Source: Streptomyces lydicus
GTDB taxonomy: Bacteria > Actinomycetota > Actinomycetes > Streptomycetales > Streptomycetaceae
Direction: 5' to 3'
DNA length: 64,000 nt
NCBI RefSeq assembly: GCF_004125265.1
Contig: NZ_RDTE01000003.1
Coordinates: 186,001 to 250,000, forward strand
Below are positions 8,483 to 18,808 of this stretch, piece by piece. A program made the position numbers and the translations under genes. The notes under the pieces were generated by a model. The model did no database searches. It was not told the DNA's origin and was given only the letters and a program-made list of their open reading frames with translations. Each line of letters starts with the position of its first letter. Position 1 is the first letter of the stretch.

Positions 8483-10309
8483 TCAGAGGGCGAGTTCGGG
8501 CCGGTAGTGGTCCAGCCACAGAGCCAGGTCGACGACGCGTTCGAGGCGGAGGCGGTGGCCCCATTCCAGCCGGTCGGGCGGGGTGTCGAGGCAGGGTTCG
8601 AGGTGGGTCTCGTCGGCCAGGGACCGGACCTGATCGGCGGCCAGGGCGTCACGGGCCAGGTCCTGGAGGCCGCGGTTGTAGTCGGGATGGTGGGTGGCCG
8701 GGTAGTGGTTCTTGGGCCGGTGCAGCACGGAGTCGGGCGCGAGTCCGGCGCCGGCGGCGCGCAGCAGGCTCTTCTCCCGGCCGTCGAAACTCTTCACCTT
8801 CCAGGGCGTGGCGAAGGCGTACTCGACGAGGCGGTGGTCGCAGTAGGGGACGCGGACCTCCAGGCCCTGCGCCATACTCAACCGGTCCTTCCGGTGCAGG
8901 AGTTGGCGCAGCCAGCGGGTCAGGGACAGATGCTGCATCTCGCGTTGGCGGTGTTCGGCGGGGGTTTCGTCGTCATGGTGCGGTACGGCGGCCAGCGCGC
9001 TGCGATAGGTGTCCTCGCGGAACTCCCCCATGCGCAGGTCGAGCGCCGGGTTGAGCGGCATGGCGGCCTCGTCGCCGGTGACCAGGAGCCAGGGGAAGGT
9101 GGCCGCGTTCAGCGCCTTCGGGGAGTGGAACCAGGGGTAGCCGCCGAACACCTCGTCCGCCGCCTCGCCGGACAGCGCCACGGTGGAGTGCCTACGGATC
9201 TCGCCGAACAGCAGATACAGGGAGGTGTCCATGTCGCCGACCCCGATCGGCGAGTCCCTTGCCGCAACGACCGCCTTGCGGTGCTCGGGGTCGAGCAGCG
9301 TGAGCGGGTCGAGGACGACCGTGCTGTGTTCGGTGCCGATGTAGGCGCCGGCCTCGGCGGCGTACGGGGTGTCGTGGCCGGTGCGCAGCACGTCGCCGGT
9401 GAACTGCTCGGCCTGGTCACTGTAGTCGACGGCGTAGGAGCGGATGCGGGAGTCCGGACCTTCGCGCAGACGGAGTTCGTCGGCGAGCAGCGCGGTCAGG
9501 ACCGTGGAGTCGATGCCGCCGGACAGCAGGCTGCACAGCGGGACATCGGCCTCCAGTTGGCTGCGGGCGGCCGTGCCGACCAGCTCACGGGCCCGTTCGA
9601 CGGCCGTGTCCAGGTCGTCGTCGTGCGCGTCGGCCGCCAGCTGCCAGTAGCGGCGTTCGCGGATGCCGTCGCGGTCCAGCACGAGCACGCCGCCGGGTTC
9701 CACCTCGCGCACCCCGGACCACACCGTCGGTCCGGTGTTGAACAGCAGGCTGTACGCCTCGCGGAGCCCGTCGGCGTCCACCCGTGGCCGGATCTCCGGA
9801 TGGGCGAAGAGGGCCTTGGGCTCGGACGCGAACGCCAGGCCGCCGTCGACGGCGGCCCAGTACAGCGGTTTGACGCCGAGGCGGTCGCGTACCAGCAGCA
9901 GCCGCTGCGCACGGTCGTCCCAGACGGCGAAGGCGAACATGCCCTCCAGGTGGCCGGCGAGGTCCGCACCCCATTCGGCGTACGCGCGCAGCACCACCTC
10001 GGTGTCGCTGCGGGTGCGGAAGTGGTGCCCGCGGCCGCGTAGTTCGGCGCGCAGCTGGTGGTGGTTGTACACCTCGCCGCTGTAGCTGAGCACGGTGGTC
10101 GGGCGGTCCGGCCGGTCGGTCATCGGCTGCACGCCACCGGCCGGGTCGATGACGGCCAGACGGCGGTGACCGATCGCGGCCTGCTCGCCGAGCCAGACGC
10201 CGCACGCGTCCGGGCCCCGTGGCGTGAGGGTGGCCGTCATGGCTTCGAGTACCGGGCGCTGGGTGCGGGCGTCGTGGTGGAAGGACACCCATCCGGTGAT
10301 TCCGCACAT
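8483..10309 (-). CDS. Asparagine-synthetase-like glutamine-dependent amidotransferase (paralogue 1)
   Basis: A 608-residue protein starting MCGITGW. Cys2 is the N-terminal nucleophile that releases ammonia from glutamine once Met is removed. The N-terminal glutaminase domain carries RGPDACG and SYSGEVYN. The C-terminal synthetase domain has the ATP PP-loop LLSGGIDSTVL and the ALSGEAADEVFGGY and DGREKSLLRAA segments. The layout is the same as the enzyme at 35,228-37,063. It could be a housekeeping asparagine synthetase, but its position after an iron/siderophore-type ABC operon suggests a specialised amidation. Start supported by AGGAG 8-12 bp upstream. Confidence 0.85.
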   Translation of the reverse strand: MCGITGWVSFHHDARTQRPVLEAMTATLTPRGPDACGVWLGEQAAIGHRRLAVIDPAGGVQPMTDRPDRPTTVLSYSGEVYNHHQLRAELRGRGHHFRTRSDTEVVLRAYAEWGADLAGHLEGMFAFAVWDDRAQRLLLVRDRLGVKPLYWAAVDGGLAFASEPKALFAHPEIRPRVDADGLREAYSLLFNTGPTVWSGVREVEPGGVLVLDRDGIRERRYWQLAADAHDDDLDTAVERARELVGTAARSQLEADVPLCSLLSGGIDSTVLTALLADELRLREGPDSRIRSYAVDYSDQAEQFTGDVLRTGHDTPYAAEAGAYIGTEHSTVVLDPLTLLDPEHRKAVVAARDSPIGVGDMDTSLYLLFGEIRRHSTVALSGEAADEVFGGYPWFHSPKALNAATFPWLLVTGDEAAMPLNPALDLRMGEFREDTYRSALAAVPHHDDETPAEHRQREMQHLSLTRWLRQLLHRKDRLSMAQGLEVRVPYCDHRLVEYAFATPWKVKSFDGREKSLLRAAGAGLAPDSVLHRPKNHYPATHHPDYNRGLQDLARDALAADQVRSLADETHLEPCLDTPPDRLEWGHRLRLERVVDLALWLDHYRPELAL

Positions 10310-10324
10310 AGGAGTGCTCCTGGG

Positions 10325-10600
10325 TCAGTCGTGAGCGGCCGACGCCGTGTCGGTCGCCTTCTCGGGGACGGCAGCGGCCCTTCTGCCGGGCAGGGCGAGC
10401 AGGGGTACGGACAGGCAGGCGGCGAGGGCAGCCAGTGCGAGTGCGGCCCGTACGCCCTCATGAGGTCCGGTCAGCCCCCAGGCGGCGGTGGCCGGCGCGG
10501 GACCGAGGGTGAAGCCGAGGCTGCGGGCGAGCTGCACCGTGGCGCCCACGGCCGCGATCCGGTCCGGTCCGGTGGGGCCACGCCTATGACGAGGGCCTAG
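10325..10600 (-). pseudogene. C-terminal remnant of an MFS transporter
   Basis: The frame ending at 10325 reads like the last one or two helices of an MFS exporter (AAVGATVQLARSLGFTLGPA..., then GVRAALALAALAACLSVPLLALP and a polar tail). Upstream of about 10,600 the frame is not protein-like and runs into the ATPase 3' end. The bulk of the transporter is missing. It may once have been the exporter of this locus. Confidence 0.6.
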
Positions 10601-10617
10601 GTCGGGCGGGCCGCCGT

Positions 10618-11429
<812 letters not shown>

Positions 11430-11433
<4 letters not shown>

Positions 11434-12524
11434 CTTCCGCTCCCCAGGCGCCGGTCCAGCAGGTACAGCAGGGCCGGGGCCCCGATGAGCGAGGTGACCA
11501 CGCCGACCGGCAGTTCCTGCGAGTCCATCGCGGTACGGCAGACGATGTCGACCACCACCAGGAGCAGCGCCCCGAACAGCGCCGAGACCGGCAGCAGGCG
11601 ACGGTGGTCGCCGCCGACGACCAGGCGGCAGACGTGCGGCACCATCAGCGCGACGAAGGCGATCGCGCCGGACACCGCCACCAGGACACCGGTCAGCACA
11701 CTGGTCACCGTGAACAGCTCCCGGCGCAGCCGGGTGACGTGGACGCCGAGCCCTGCCGCGGTCTCGTCGCCCATCATCAGCGCGTTCAGTCCCCGGGCCC
11801 GCGCCTGGAGCCACAGCAGGGCGAGCGGCACCACGATCGCGGGCAGGGCCAGGACCGGCCAACTCGCGCCGCTCAGGCTGCCCATGAGCCAGAACAGCAC
11901 ACTGTGCGTCTGCTGCTCGTCCCCGGCCTGCAACACCAGAAAGCTGGTGAAGCCGGACAGGAACTGGCCGATCGCCACCCCGGCCAGCACCAGTCGCAGC
12001 GGCGCGAACCCGCCGCCCCGCCGGGCGACGGCCCACACGAGGGCGAAGGTGGCCAGGGCTCCGGCGAAGGCCGCACCCGACAGCCCCAAGCCGAGCACCC
12101 CGCCCGTGCCCAGGCCGAGGACGAGGGAGGCGACCGCTCCGAGGGACGCGCCGTTGGAGATGCCCAGCAGGTAGGGGTCGGCCAGCGGGTTGCGCACCAG
12201 CGCCTGCACCGCCGTACCGACGACGCCGAGCCCGGCGCCCACGAGCGCGGCCAGCACGGCACGGGGGACGCGCAGTTGCCAGACGATCAGGTCGTTGGTG
12301 CCCGGCCGCGGGGCCTCGCCGGACAGCCGCCGCCACACCACACCCCACACCTCGGCGGGCGCGATGGACGTCGATCCCCAGGCCACCGCGGCGGTCAGCG
12401 TGACGAGGAGGGCGACGCCGAGCAGGCACACCAGCGGCCCGGCGGGCAGACTGCGTGCGTCCGCTCTCCCGTCCGCTCTCCCGTCGGTGGTCTTGCGGCG
12501 GGACGCGGACATCGTGGACAGCAC
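11430..12524 (-). CDS. FecCD/BtuC-type ABC permease
   Basis: About 364 residues from the GTG at 12,524, just after the binding-protein stop; an ATG four codons in is possible. Roughly ten hydrophobic segments are visible. The family signature region VPRAVLAALVGAGLGVVGTAVQALVRNPLADPYLLGISNGAS and the coupling-helix region (FVALMVPHVCRLVVGGDHRRLLP) are both present. These are hallmarks of iron-siderophore, haem or vitamin B12 importers. It works with the ATPase (10,618) and the lipoprotein (12,527). Confidence 0.88.
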
Positions 12525-12526
12525 GG

Positions 12527-13606
12527 CTAGCCGACCTTGCCCGGGTAGAGGGTCTTGGCGATCTTCTCGACCGTCTCGGCGTTCTCGACGCCGGCGATGG
12601 TGGTCGGCTCGGATCCGATGCGCAGGAAGTGGCCCTCCTTGACCGCCGTCAGGCCCTTGGTCGCCGGATTGGTCTCCAGCCACTTCTGCGCCTCGTCGAA
12701 CGCCTTCTTGTTCGCCGCCCCGCTGCCCCGGTTGCGCACGCCGAGCTGGATCCAGTCCGGGTTCTTGGCGATCACGTCCTCCCAGCCGACCTGCTTGTTG
12801 TCGCCCTCGCAGTCGGCGAAGGCGTTGCGGGCTCCGGCCAGGGTGATCACCGCGTGGGCGATCTGGCGGTTGCAGACGACGGTGGGCTGCTTGGTGCCGG
12901 CGTCGTAGTCGAAGAAGAAGTACGCCGGCCGTTTGCCCGCCGCCGTACCGCCGACCGCCTTCCGGACCGCGCCGACCTTCTCCTTCATCCCGGCGACGAG
13001 TTCCTTCGCCTTGGCACTCGTGCCGGTGACCGCACCGAGCGCGGTGATGTCGGCCTCGACCGCCGACAGGTCCGTCACGGGCTTCTTGCCCTGCGCCGCG
13101 CAGGCGGTGGACTTCAGGTAGAGGTGCTTGATTCCGGCCGCGGTGAACTCCTCCGCGGTCGGCGCATCACCCATCCCTCCCCCGCTCATGCCCCCCATGG
13201 ACGCGAACGTGTCGATGTACAGGTCGGCGCCGGAGCCGAGGAGCTTCTCCTTCGGGATCACGTTCTGGCTGAGCACCTTCACTTTCTGCCCCTGCGCAGC
13301 CAGTGCGCCGGGCAGTGTGCCCTTGCCGGGCGGGAAGCCGGTGCCGATCGCCTTGTCCCCGGCGCCGAGGCGGAGCAGCAGCTCCAGGCTGGAGGCGTTG
13401 CTGGTGACGATCCCCTTCGGGGCTTCGGAGAAGGTGGTTCTCTCGCCCCTGCAGTCGGTGACGGAGACCGGATAGGACCCGCCTGCGGACGTGCCGGCGT
13501 TCCCGGTGCTCGCCTTTGCCGCGTCCTTCTCCCCGCCGCCGCAGCCGGCGACCAGCAGGCCGCCCAGTACAACGGCCGCCGTACCGCCCCACACACGAGA
13601 ACGCAT
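12527..13606 (-). CDS. Periplasmic-type binding lipoprotein of the iron-siderophore ABC importer
   Basis: 359 residues. The signal peptide ends in the lipobox LLVAGC, so the mature protein is lipid-anchored at Cys22. The body has the class III binding-protein features of a first lobe (GIVTSNASSLELLLRLGAGDKAIGTGF) and a second lobe (VGWEDVIAKNPDWIQLG). A Met/Gly-rich stretch (MGGMSGGGMGD) near residues 132-142 is unusual. Likely cargo is a ferric siderophore or another metal-organic complex. The operon's proximity to a hydroxamate-producing PKS locus is suggestive but unproven. Confidence 0.85.
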   Translation of the reverse strand: MRSRVWGGTAAVVLGGLLVAGCGGGEKDAAKASTGNAGTSAGGSYPVSVTDCRGERTTFSEAPKGIVTSNASSLELLLRLGAGDKAIGTGFPPGKGTLPGALAAQGQKVKVLSQNVIPKEKLLGSGADLYIDTFASMGGMSGGGMGDAPTAEEFTAAGIKHLYLKSTACAAQGKKPVTDLSAVEADITALGAVTGTSAKAKELVAGMKEKVGAVRKAVGGTAAGKRPAYFFFDYDAGTKQPTVVCNRQIAHAVITLAGARNAFADCEGDNKQVGWEDVIAKNPDWIQLGVRNRGSGAANKKAFDEAQKWLETNPATKGLTAVKEGHFLRIGSEPTTIAGVENAETVEKIAKTLYPGKVG

Positions 13607-13699
13607 CCATACCCTCCCAGATCCACTCGGTAAGCGGACGAACCTCCGTTACCTGCTTCAGTAGTCGGGGCGATCTCCTGCCGAGTTCCCGCCACGCGG

Positions 13700-13909
13700 T
13701 CAGTCCTGGTAGAAGCCGTCGTCCTGCTCGTTCGGCTGCTGCGGCGCAAACGGCCGCAGCTCGTTGTCCCGGATCATCCACAGGCGGAAGAACCCTTCCT
13801 CCTGATCCATCACCAGGAGCTGGACCAGGTTCGGCTCGCGCCATGGCGTCTCGAACACTCGCTGCTTGAGGGCGTCGAGGTCGGCATGGTGCAAGGCACC
13901 CGCCCACAC
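13700..13909 (-). pseudogene. Short hypothetical protein or N-terminally truncated remnant
   Basis: 70 codons from GTG 13,909, ending NEQDDGFYQD. The composition is protein-like and acidic (PNLVQLLVMDQEEGFFRLWMIRDNELRPF). The same frame stays open upstream with plausible residues (GGWKQPECEVW) but has no start codon, which suggests a fragment of a longer gene. I recognise no family. Confidence 0.4.
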
Positions 13910-14498
13910 CTCGCACTCGGGCTGCTTCCAGCCACCCCACTGGTTGGCCCCAGGGCCGGTGCTCCGGGGCCGGGCACTGCACCGTCGCGGCAGCCCTGGG
14001 GCGGCCGCCCAGGACAGAAACCGTCAAGGTTGATGATGGCAAGCCGCGCCAGTTATTGATAATTTGAGAAAACGGATTCAGACATCTGTAAATAACTGTG
14101 AACCGCGGGAGCGCATAACCCCAACATGGTCGATCATTCGAGATCAATCTGACACTGGAGTTACTTACCGGAGGCCTCGGCGCTACCCGAAAAACTGGCC
14201 TGACCTGCAGGGCCGGGTCCGGACCCGACTGCCGGTGACGATGGGGACATGAAGCCGTTGCGCTGGGACCGGGGGCCTCTCAGCGAATTTGACGCCCTAC
14301 CACAGTCACACTACCCCGTCACGTCTTGACCGCATATATCCGCGAACACCATACCGAAGGCACCGTCCTCGCAGACAAGTCCATGACTCCGTCCCGGCAT
14401 CTTGTTGTCACACGGGTCATGTTGAAGGTGTCATCACCACGGATTCCCTCGCCCCGCAATTGCCGGGGTGACATCAATGTTTTCGATGAGGTGCTCAG
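13910..14498. promoter_or_regulatory. AT-richer leader region of the PKS operon
   Basis: 589 bp without a convincing gene. Around 14,040-14,120 the sequence is markedly AT-rich compared with its surroundings and is the likely promoter area of the PKS operon. A perfect 14-bp palindrome CGGGTCCGGACCCG sits at 14,214-14,227 as a candidate operator. GATGAGG lies before the GTG start at 14,499. Confidence 0.4.
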
Positions 14499-17400
14499 GT
14501 GAATCAGGATCATTTTCCCGGCCCGGCCGAGGACCGCTCCGCCATGCGACGCTTCCCGGATCTCAACTCTCTGGTCGACCTGGTTCGCGACCAAGTGGCT
14601 CAGGTGCTCGTTTACGTGCAGCCGAACATGGTCAAGGTGGATCAGTCGTTCAAGGATTCCGGGTTCGACTCCATCGCTGCCGTCCAGTTGTGCAACCGGC
14701 TGAATGATGTCACCCACCTTTCGTTGCCTGACACCGTGGCCTTCGACTACCCCACCCCACTGGCTTTGGCTGAGCATCTCTTCACGCTGATCGGTGATGA
14801 AGCGACCACGGAACCTCCGGCCGGATCACATACGTTGCAGGAAAGTTCCGTGCGAGAGGGTGAGGCATCCGCCGACGATCCCATCGCCATCGTGGGGATG
14901 GCATGCCGCTACCCCGGGGGAGTGCGGTCGGCTGAGGGCCTATGGGATCTCATATCTGCCGGCAAGGATGCCACCACGGAATTTCCTGCCGATCGCGGGT
15001 GGGACGTAGCTGCTCTCTACAACGAGGACCCCGATCACCCAGGTACCAGCTACACCAGGCGGGGAGGCTTCCTGGAGGGTGCGGCAGAATTCGATCCGCG
15101 CTTTTTCGGCATCTCACCCCATGAGGCGCTGGCGATGGACCCGCAGCAGCGGTTGCTGCTGGAAACGTCCTGGGAAGCCATCGAGTCGGCAGGGATAAAC
15201 CCACGTGCACTCCGTGGCACCCATGCCGGTGTGTTCGCCGGATTGATGTACCACGATTATGCGTCGAAGATCGACCAGGTCCCCGGAGAGCTCGAAGGAC
15301 ACCTCACCACGGGAAAATCCGGCGGAGTCCTGTCCGGTCGGGTGTCGTATGTGCTGGGGCTCGAAGGGCCCGCGGTGACGGTGGACACGGCGTGTTCGTC
15401 GTCATTGGTGGGGCTGCACTGGGCGGTGCAGTCGTTGCGCTCCGGTGAGAGCTCCCTGGCCTTGGCGGGCGGGGTCACCGTCATGTCCAACCCGGCGACC
15501 TTCGTGGAATTCAGTCGGCAGCGGGGCCTGTCCGCGGATGGCCGGTGCCGTTCGTATGCCGGTAGCGCCGATGGGACGGGGTTTGCCGAGGGTGTCGGTG
15601 TGCTGGTGGTGGAGCGATTGTCCGATGCGGTCCGGCACGGTCACCGGGTCCTCGCAGTAGTACGGGGCTCCGCGGTCAACCAGGACGGCGCATCCAACGG
15701 ACTGACCGCACCCAGCGGACGGGCCCAGGAGCGGGTGGTACGCCAGGCACTGACGAGCGCCGGACTGGACCCCAGTGACGTGGACGTCGTGGAAGGACAC
15801 GGCACCGGGACACGGCTGGGCGATCCGATCGAGGTGGGTGCCCTGGTGGAGACCTATGGCCGGGAGCGCTCCGGTGCCCCGTTGCTGCTGGGGTCGGTGA
15901 AGTCCAACCTCGGTCATACCCAGGCCGCCGCGGGTGTGGCGGGCGTGATCAAGATGGTGCAGGCGATGCAGCACGGCGTCGTACCCGCATCCCTGCACGT
16001 GGACACCCCCTCCCCGCACGTGCAGTGGGGCGAAGGCGTCGAACTCGTCGCGGCCGCACAGCCGTGGCCCGACTCCGACCGACCCCGCCGCGCCGGGATC
16101 TCGTCCTTCGGCGTCTCGGGAACCAACGCACACGTCATCCTCGAACAAGCACCATCGGAACAGCCACCGCCCGCCCGCAAAACCGGCGGTGTGGTGCCAT
16201 GGCTGCTGTCCGGCCGTACTGCGGACGCGCTTCGCGACCAAATCAGCCGTCTGCGCACCCACTTGGACGCCCACCCCGGCCTCGACCCCGCCGACGTCGG
16301 CTACACCCTCGCTGCCGGCCGGGCCCACTTCGAGCACCGCGCCGTAGCCATGGACGGCGACCTGACAACGTGGGTGGCTGAGGGAACTGCCGTTGCGCAT
16401 CGCGAGGTTGTCTTCGTGTTCCCGGGACAGGGAGCGCAGTGGGTCGGCATGGGGCAAGACCTCATGGAGTCCTCGCCGGTATTCGCTGCGTCGATGGCGA
16501 AGTGCGAGCAGGCGCTCGCCCCGTTCGTGGACTGGTCCCTGTCCGAGGTGATTGGTGACGCCTCGATGATGGAGCGGGTCGATGTCGTACAGCCGGCGTC
16601 GTGGGCAGTGATGGTTTCCCTGGCAGGGCTGTGGCAGTCCATGGGAGTTGCTCCGTCCGCGGTGGCGGGACATTCCCAGGGGGAAATCGCGGCGGCTTGT
16701 GTGGCAGGCGCGCTCTCCCTGGACGACGGCGCCCGCGTTGTCGCACTGCGCAGCCAGCTGATCCGCGACAAGCTGGCCGGCTCCGGCGCCATGGCCTCGA
16801 TATCCCTGCCACTGGACGACGTACGCGAACACATCACCGGCCTGGAAGGACTCTCGGTCGCCGCCGTCAACGGCCCGCGCTCCGTGGTCATATCCGGCGA
16901 CGTCCGCGCTGTCGAGGACTTCGTCGCGGCACGGACCGCCGAGGGAGTACACGCCCGCACGGTCGCCGTTGACTACGCCTCCCACTCCGCCCACGTCGAC
17001 ACCATCGAACAGGAACTGACCTCATCACTCACGGGTCTGAAGCCTTCTTCCTCCCGCGTCCCCTTCTATTCGACGGTGACCGGGACACCGATCGACACCG
17101 TTGAGCTGAACGCCAGTTACTGGGTCCGCAACCTGCGGCAGACCGTCCGCTTCGAAGAAGTCACCCGCCGCCTCATCGACGACGGACGCGACGTCTTCAT
17201 CGAAATCAGCGCACACCCCGTCCTCGGCATGGGCCTGCAGGACACCTTCGAAGACCACTCCGACTCCCCCACCGTGGCACTGGGCTCCCTGCGCCGCGAC
17301 GACGGAGACATGGACCGCTTCCTCACCTCACTGAGCGAAGCCCACGTCCACGGAGTCGACATCGACTGGAACGCCGCCTTCACCGACCGCGGCGCCCAAC

Positions 17401-18791
17401 GCATCGCACTCCCCACCTACGCCTTCCAACACGACCACTACTGGCTCGAGAACGTGAGCCGCAGGCCGGATGTCGACGCCGCGGGACAGGAAGCGCTCCA
17501 CCACATCCTGGCGAACGCGCTGGTAGAACTGGCGCAGACGGATGGTCTTCTGCTCACGGGCTGCCTCTCCGAAAGCACTCACCCCTGGATTGCCGACCAC
17601 ATAGTCGCCGGCGTCATGGTCCTGCCCGCATCGGCGTTGCTTGAACTGGCGTTCCGGGCGGGCGCGGAAGTCGGGGCGGACCATATCGAGGAACTGACCC
17701 TGGAGGCGCCGCTGGTCTTCCGCGAAGGCGCCAGGGTCAAGTTCCAGGTCGCCATGGCATCGCCGGACGCGGAAGGCAGACGAGCGGTGAGCGTGCATTC
17801 CCAGAGCGAATCGGGCTGGGTGCGGCACGCGGTCGGCTCCATGGTGAGGTCGTCCGCGCAGGACCCCGGCAAATCCACCACCGCAGTGGAGGAGTGGCCA
17901 CCGATGGGTGCCACCGCTCTCGATCTGAGTGGCGTCTATGACCGCCTGATCGATCGCGGGTACGACTACGGTCCGGCGTTCCAATGTCTTCGCGCAGTGT
18001 GGCGCAACGACCAGGACTTTTTCGCCGAAGTCGCGCTGCCCGGATCAGAAGCCGGTGGGTCCGGCGCCTTTCTCCTGCATCCGGCGCTGCTGGACGCGCT
18101 TCTGCAGTCTCTGTTGGTCGCCGACCTGGACGAGGAAGCGCAACAGATCCGGATGCCCTTCGCCTGGACGGGGGTGTCGTTGTACGAGCCGGGAGCCTCC
18201 GTATTGCGGTGCAGGATCTCAAGGCGGCAGCCGGACACTCTGTCCCTGAGCATTACGCAGACCACAGGCCGCCCCGTGGCATCGGTGGAGTCCTTGGTGC
18301 TGCGCCCGATATCCGCTGAGAAAATCGGAACCGCCGAACCGGTCCGGAAAGCGCGCGCTCCGCAGGCGAGCAGGTCGGACGATGCATCTCTCCGGAACCG
18401 GTTGGCCAATCTCTCGGCGAACGCAAAAATCCGCGCCCTTGTGGACGTTGTCCGCACACACGCCGCTGCCGTCCTGGGATACAAGGAGGACTCGGGAGAG
18501 ATCGGCGCCAGGACGGCATTCACCGAGCTCGGCCTCGGCTCCATGGAGGCCGTACAGCTGCGCAACAAACTCAATACGGCTACGGGCCTGCGGCTACCCA
18601 CCACGTTCGCCTTCGAGTACTCGACCGCCGAGGCGATGGCGCGGAAACTGTGTGACGAGCTGTTCCCGATTCCCTCACCGTCCGCAGAACCTGAACATGC
18701 GCCGGATGAACCTGCGGCAGCCGGCGTTGATGCTGATTCAGCTGATCTCGCCGCACTCATCGAGATGGCACACCAAGTCGGCGATGTCTGA
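14499..18791 (+). CDS. Type I PKS, loading ACP plus module 1 (ACP-KS-AT-DH-ACP), trichostatin type
   Basis: 1430 residues. The N-terminal ACP (GFDS, Ser58) should carry the p-aminobenzoate-type starter. Next come KS (about 128-560, active Cys299 in DTACSSS), AT (about 637-930, GHSQG Ser726, methylmalonyl motif YASH at 826-829) and DH (about 1005-1290, His1034 in HxxxGxxxxP, and [10 protein letters not shown]). The second ACP has Ser1348 in GLGSMEA. No KR is present between DH and ACP, so the beta-keto group must stay. This matches the C7 ketone and C6 methyl of trichostatin. The tail after the ACP (from PSAEPEHAP) is a docking segment for the next PKS. The AT region is nearly identical in DNA to module 2. 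Confidence 0.93.
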   Translation: MNQDHFPGPAEDRSAMRRFPDLNSLVDLVRDQVAQVLVYVQPNMVKVDQSFKDSGFDSIAAVQLCNRLNDVTHLSLPDTVAFDYPTPLALAEHLFTLIGDEATTEPPAGSHTLQESSVREGEASADDPIAIVGMACRYPGGVRSAEGLWDLISAGKDATTEFPADRGWDVAALYNEDPDHPGTSYTRRGGFLEGAAEFDPRFFGISPHEALAMDPQQRLLLETSWEAIESAGINPRALRGTHAGVFAGLMYHDYASKIDQVPGELEGHLTTGKSGGVLSGRVSYVLGLEGPAVTVDTACSSSLVGLHWAVQSLRSGESSLALAGGVTVMSNPATFVEFSRQRGLSADGRCRSYAGSADGTGFAEGVGVLVVERLSDAVRHGHRVLAVVRGSAVNQDGASNGLTAPSGRAQERVVRQALTSAGLDPSDVDVVEGHGTGTRLGDPIEVGALVETYGRERSGAPLLLGSVKSNLGHTQAAAGVAGVIKMVQAMQHGVVPASLHVDTPSPHVQWGEGVELVAAAQPWPDSDRPRRAGISSFGVSGTNAHVILEQAPSEQPPPARKTGGVVPWLLSGRTADALRDQISRLRTHLDAHPGLDPADVGYTLAAGRAHFEHRAVAMDGDLTTWVAEGTAVAHREVVFVFPGQGAQWVGMGQDLMESSPVFAASMAKCEQALAPFVDWSLSEVIGDASMMERVDVVQPASWAVMVSLAGLWQSMGVAPSAVAGHSQGEIAAACVAGALSLDDGARVVALRSQLIRDKLAGSGAMASISLPLDDVREHITGLEGLSVAAVNGPRSVVISGDVRAVEDFVAARTAEGVHARTVAVDYASHSAHVDTIEQELTSSLTGLKPSSSRVPFYSTVTGTPIDTVELNASYWVRNLRQTVRFEEVTRRLIDDGRDVFIEISAHPVLGMGLQDTFEDHSDSPTVALGSLRRDDGDMDRFLTSLSEAHVHGVDIDWNAAFTDRGAQRIALPTYAFQHDHYWLENVSRRPDVDAAGQEALHHILANALVELAQTDGLLLTGCLSESTHPWIADHIVAGVMVLPASALLELAFRAGAEVGADHIEELTLEAPLVFREGARVKFQVAMASPDAEGRRAVSVHSQSESGWVRHAVGSMVRSSAQDPGKSTTAVEEWPPMGATALDLSGVYDRLIDRGYDYGPAFQCLRAVWRNDQDFFAEVALPGSEAGGSGAFLLHPALLDALLQSLLVADLDEEAQQIRMPFAWTGVSLYEPGASVLRCRISRRQPDTLSLSITQTTGRPVASVESLVLRPISAEKIGTAEPVRKARAPQASRSDDASLRNRLANLSANAKIRALVDVVRTHAAAVLGYKEDSGEIGARTAFTELGLGSMEAVQLRNKLNTATGLRLPTTFAFEYSTAEAMARKLCDELFPIPSPSAEPEHAPDEPAAAGVDADSADLAALIEMAHQVGDV

Positions 18792-18808
18792 GTCACGAGC
18801 CTGGGGTA

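Noticed and set aside
8171..10042. 623-residue plus-strand frame with Val-Pro repeats
   Set aside because: It translates the GGTGCC microsatellite and the antisense of the Asn-synthetase-like gene.
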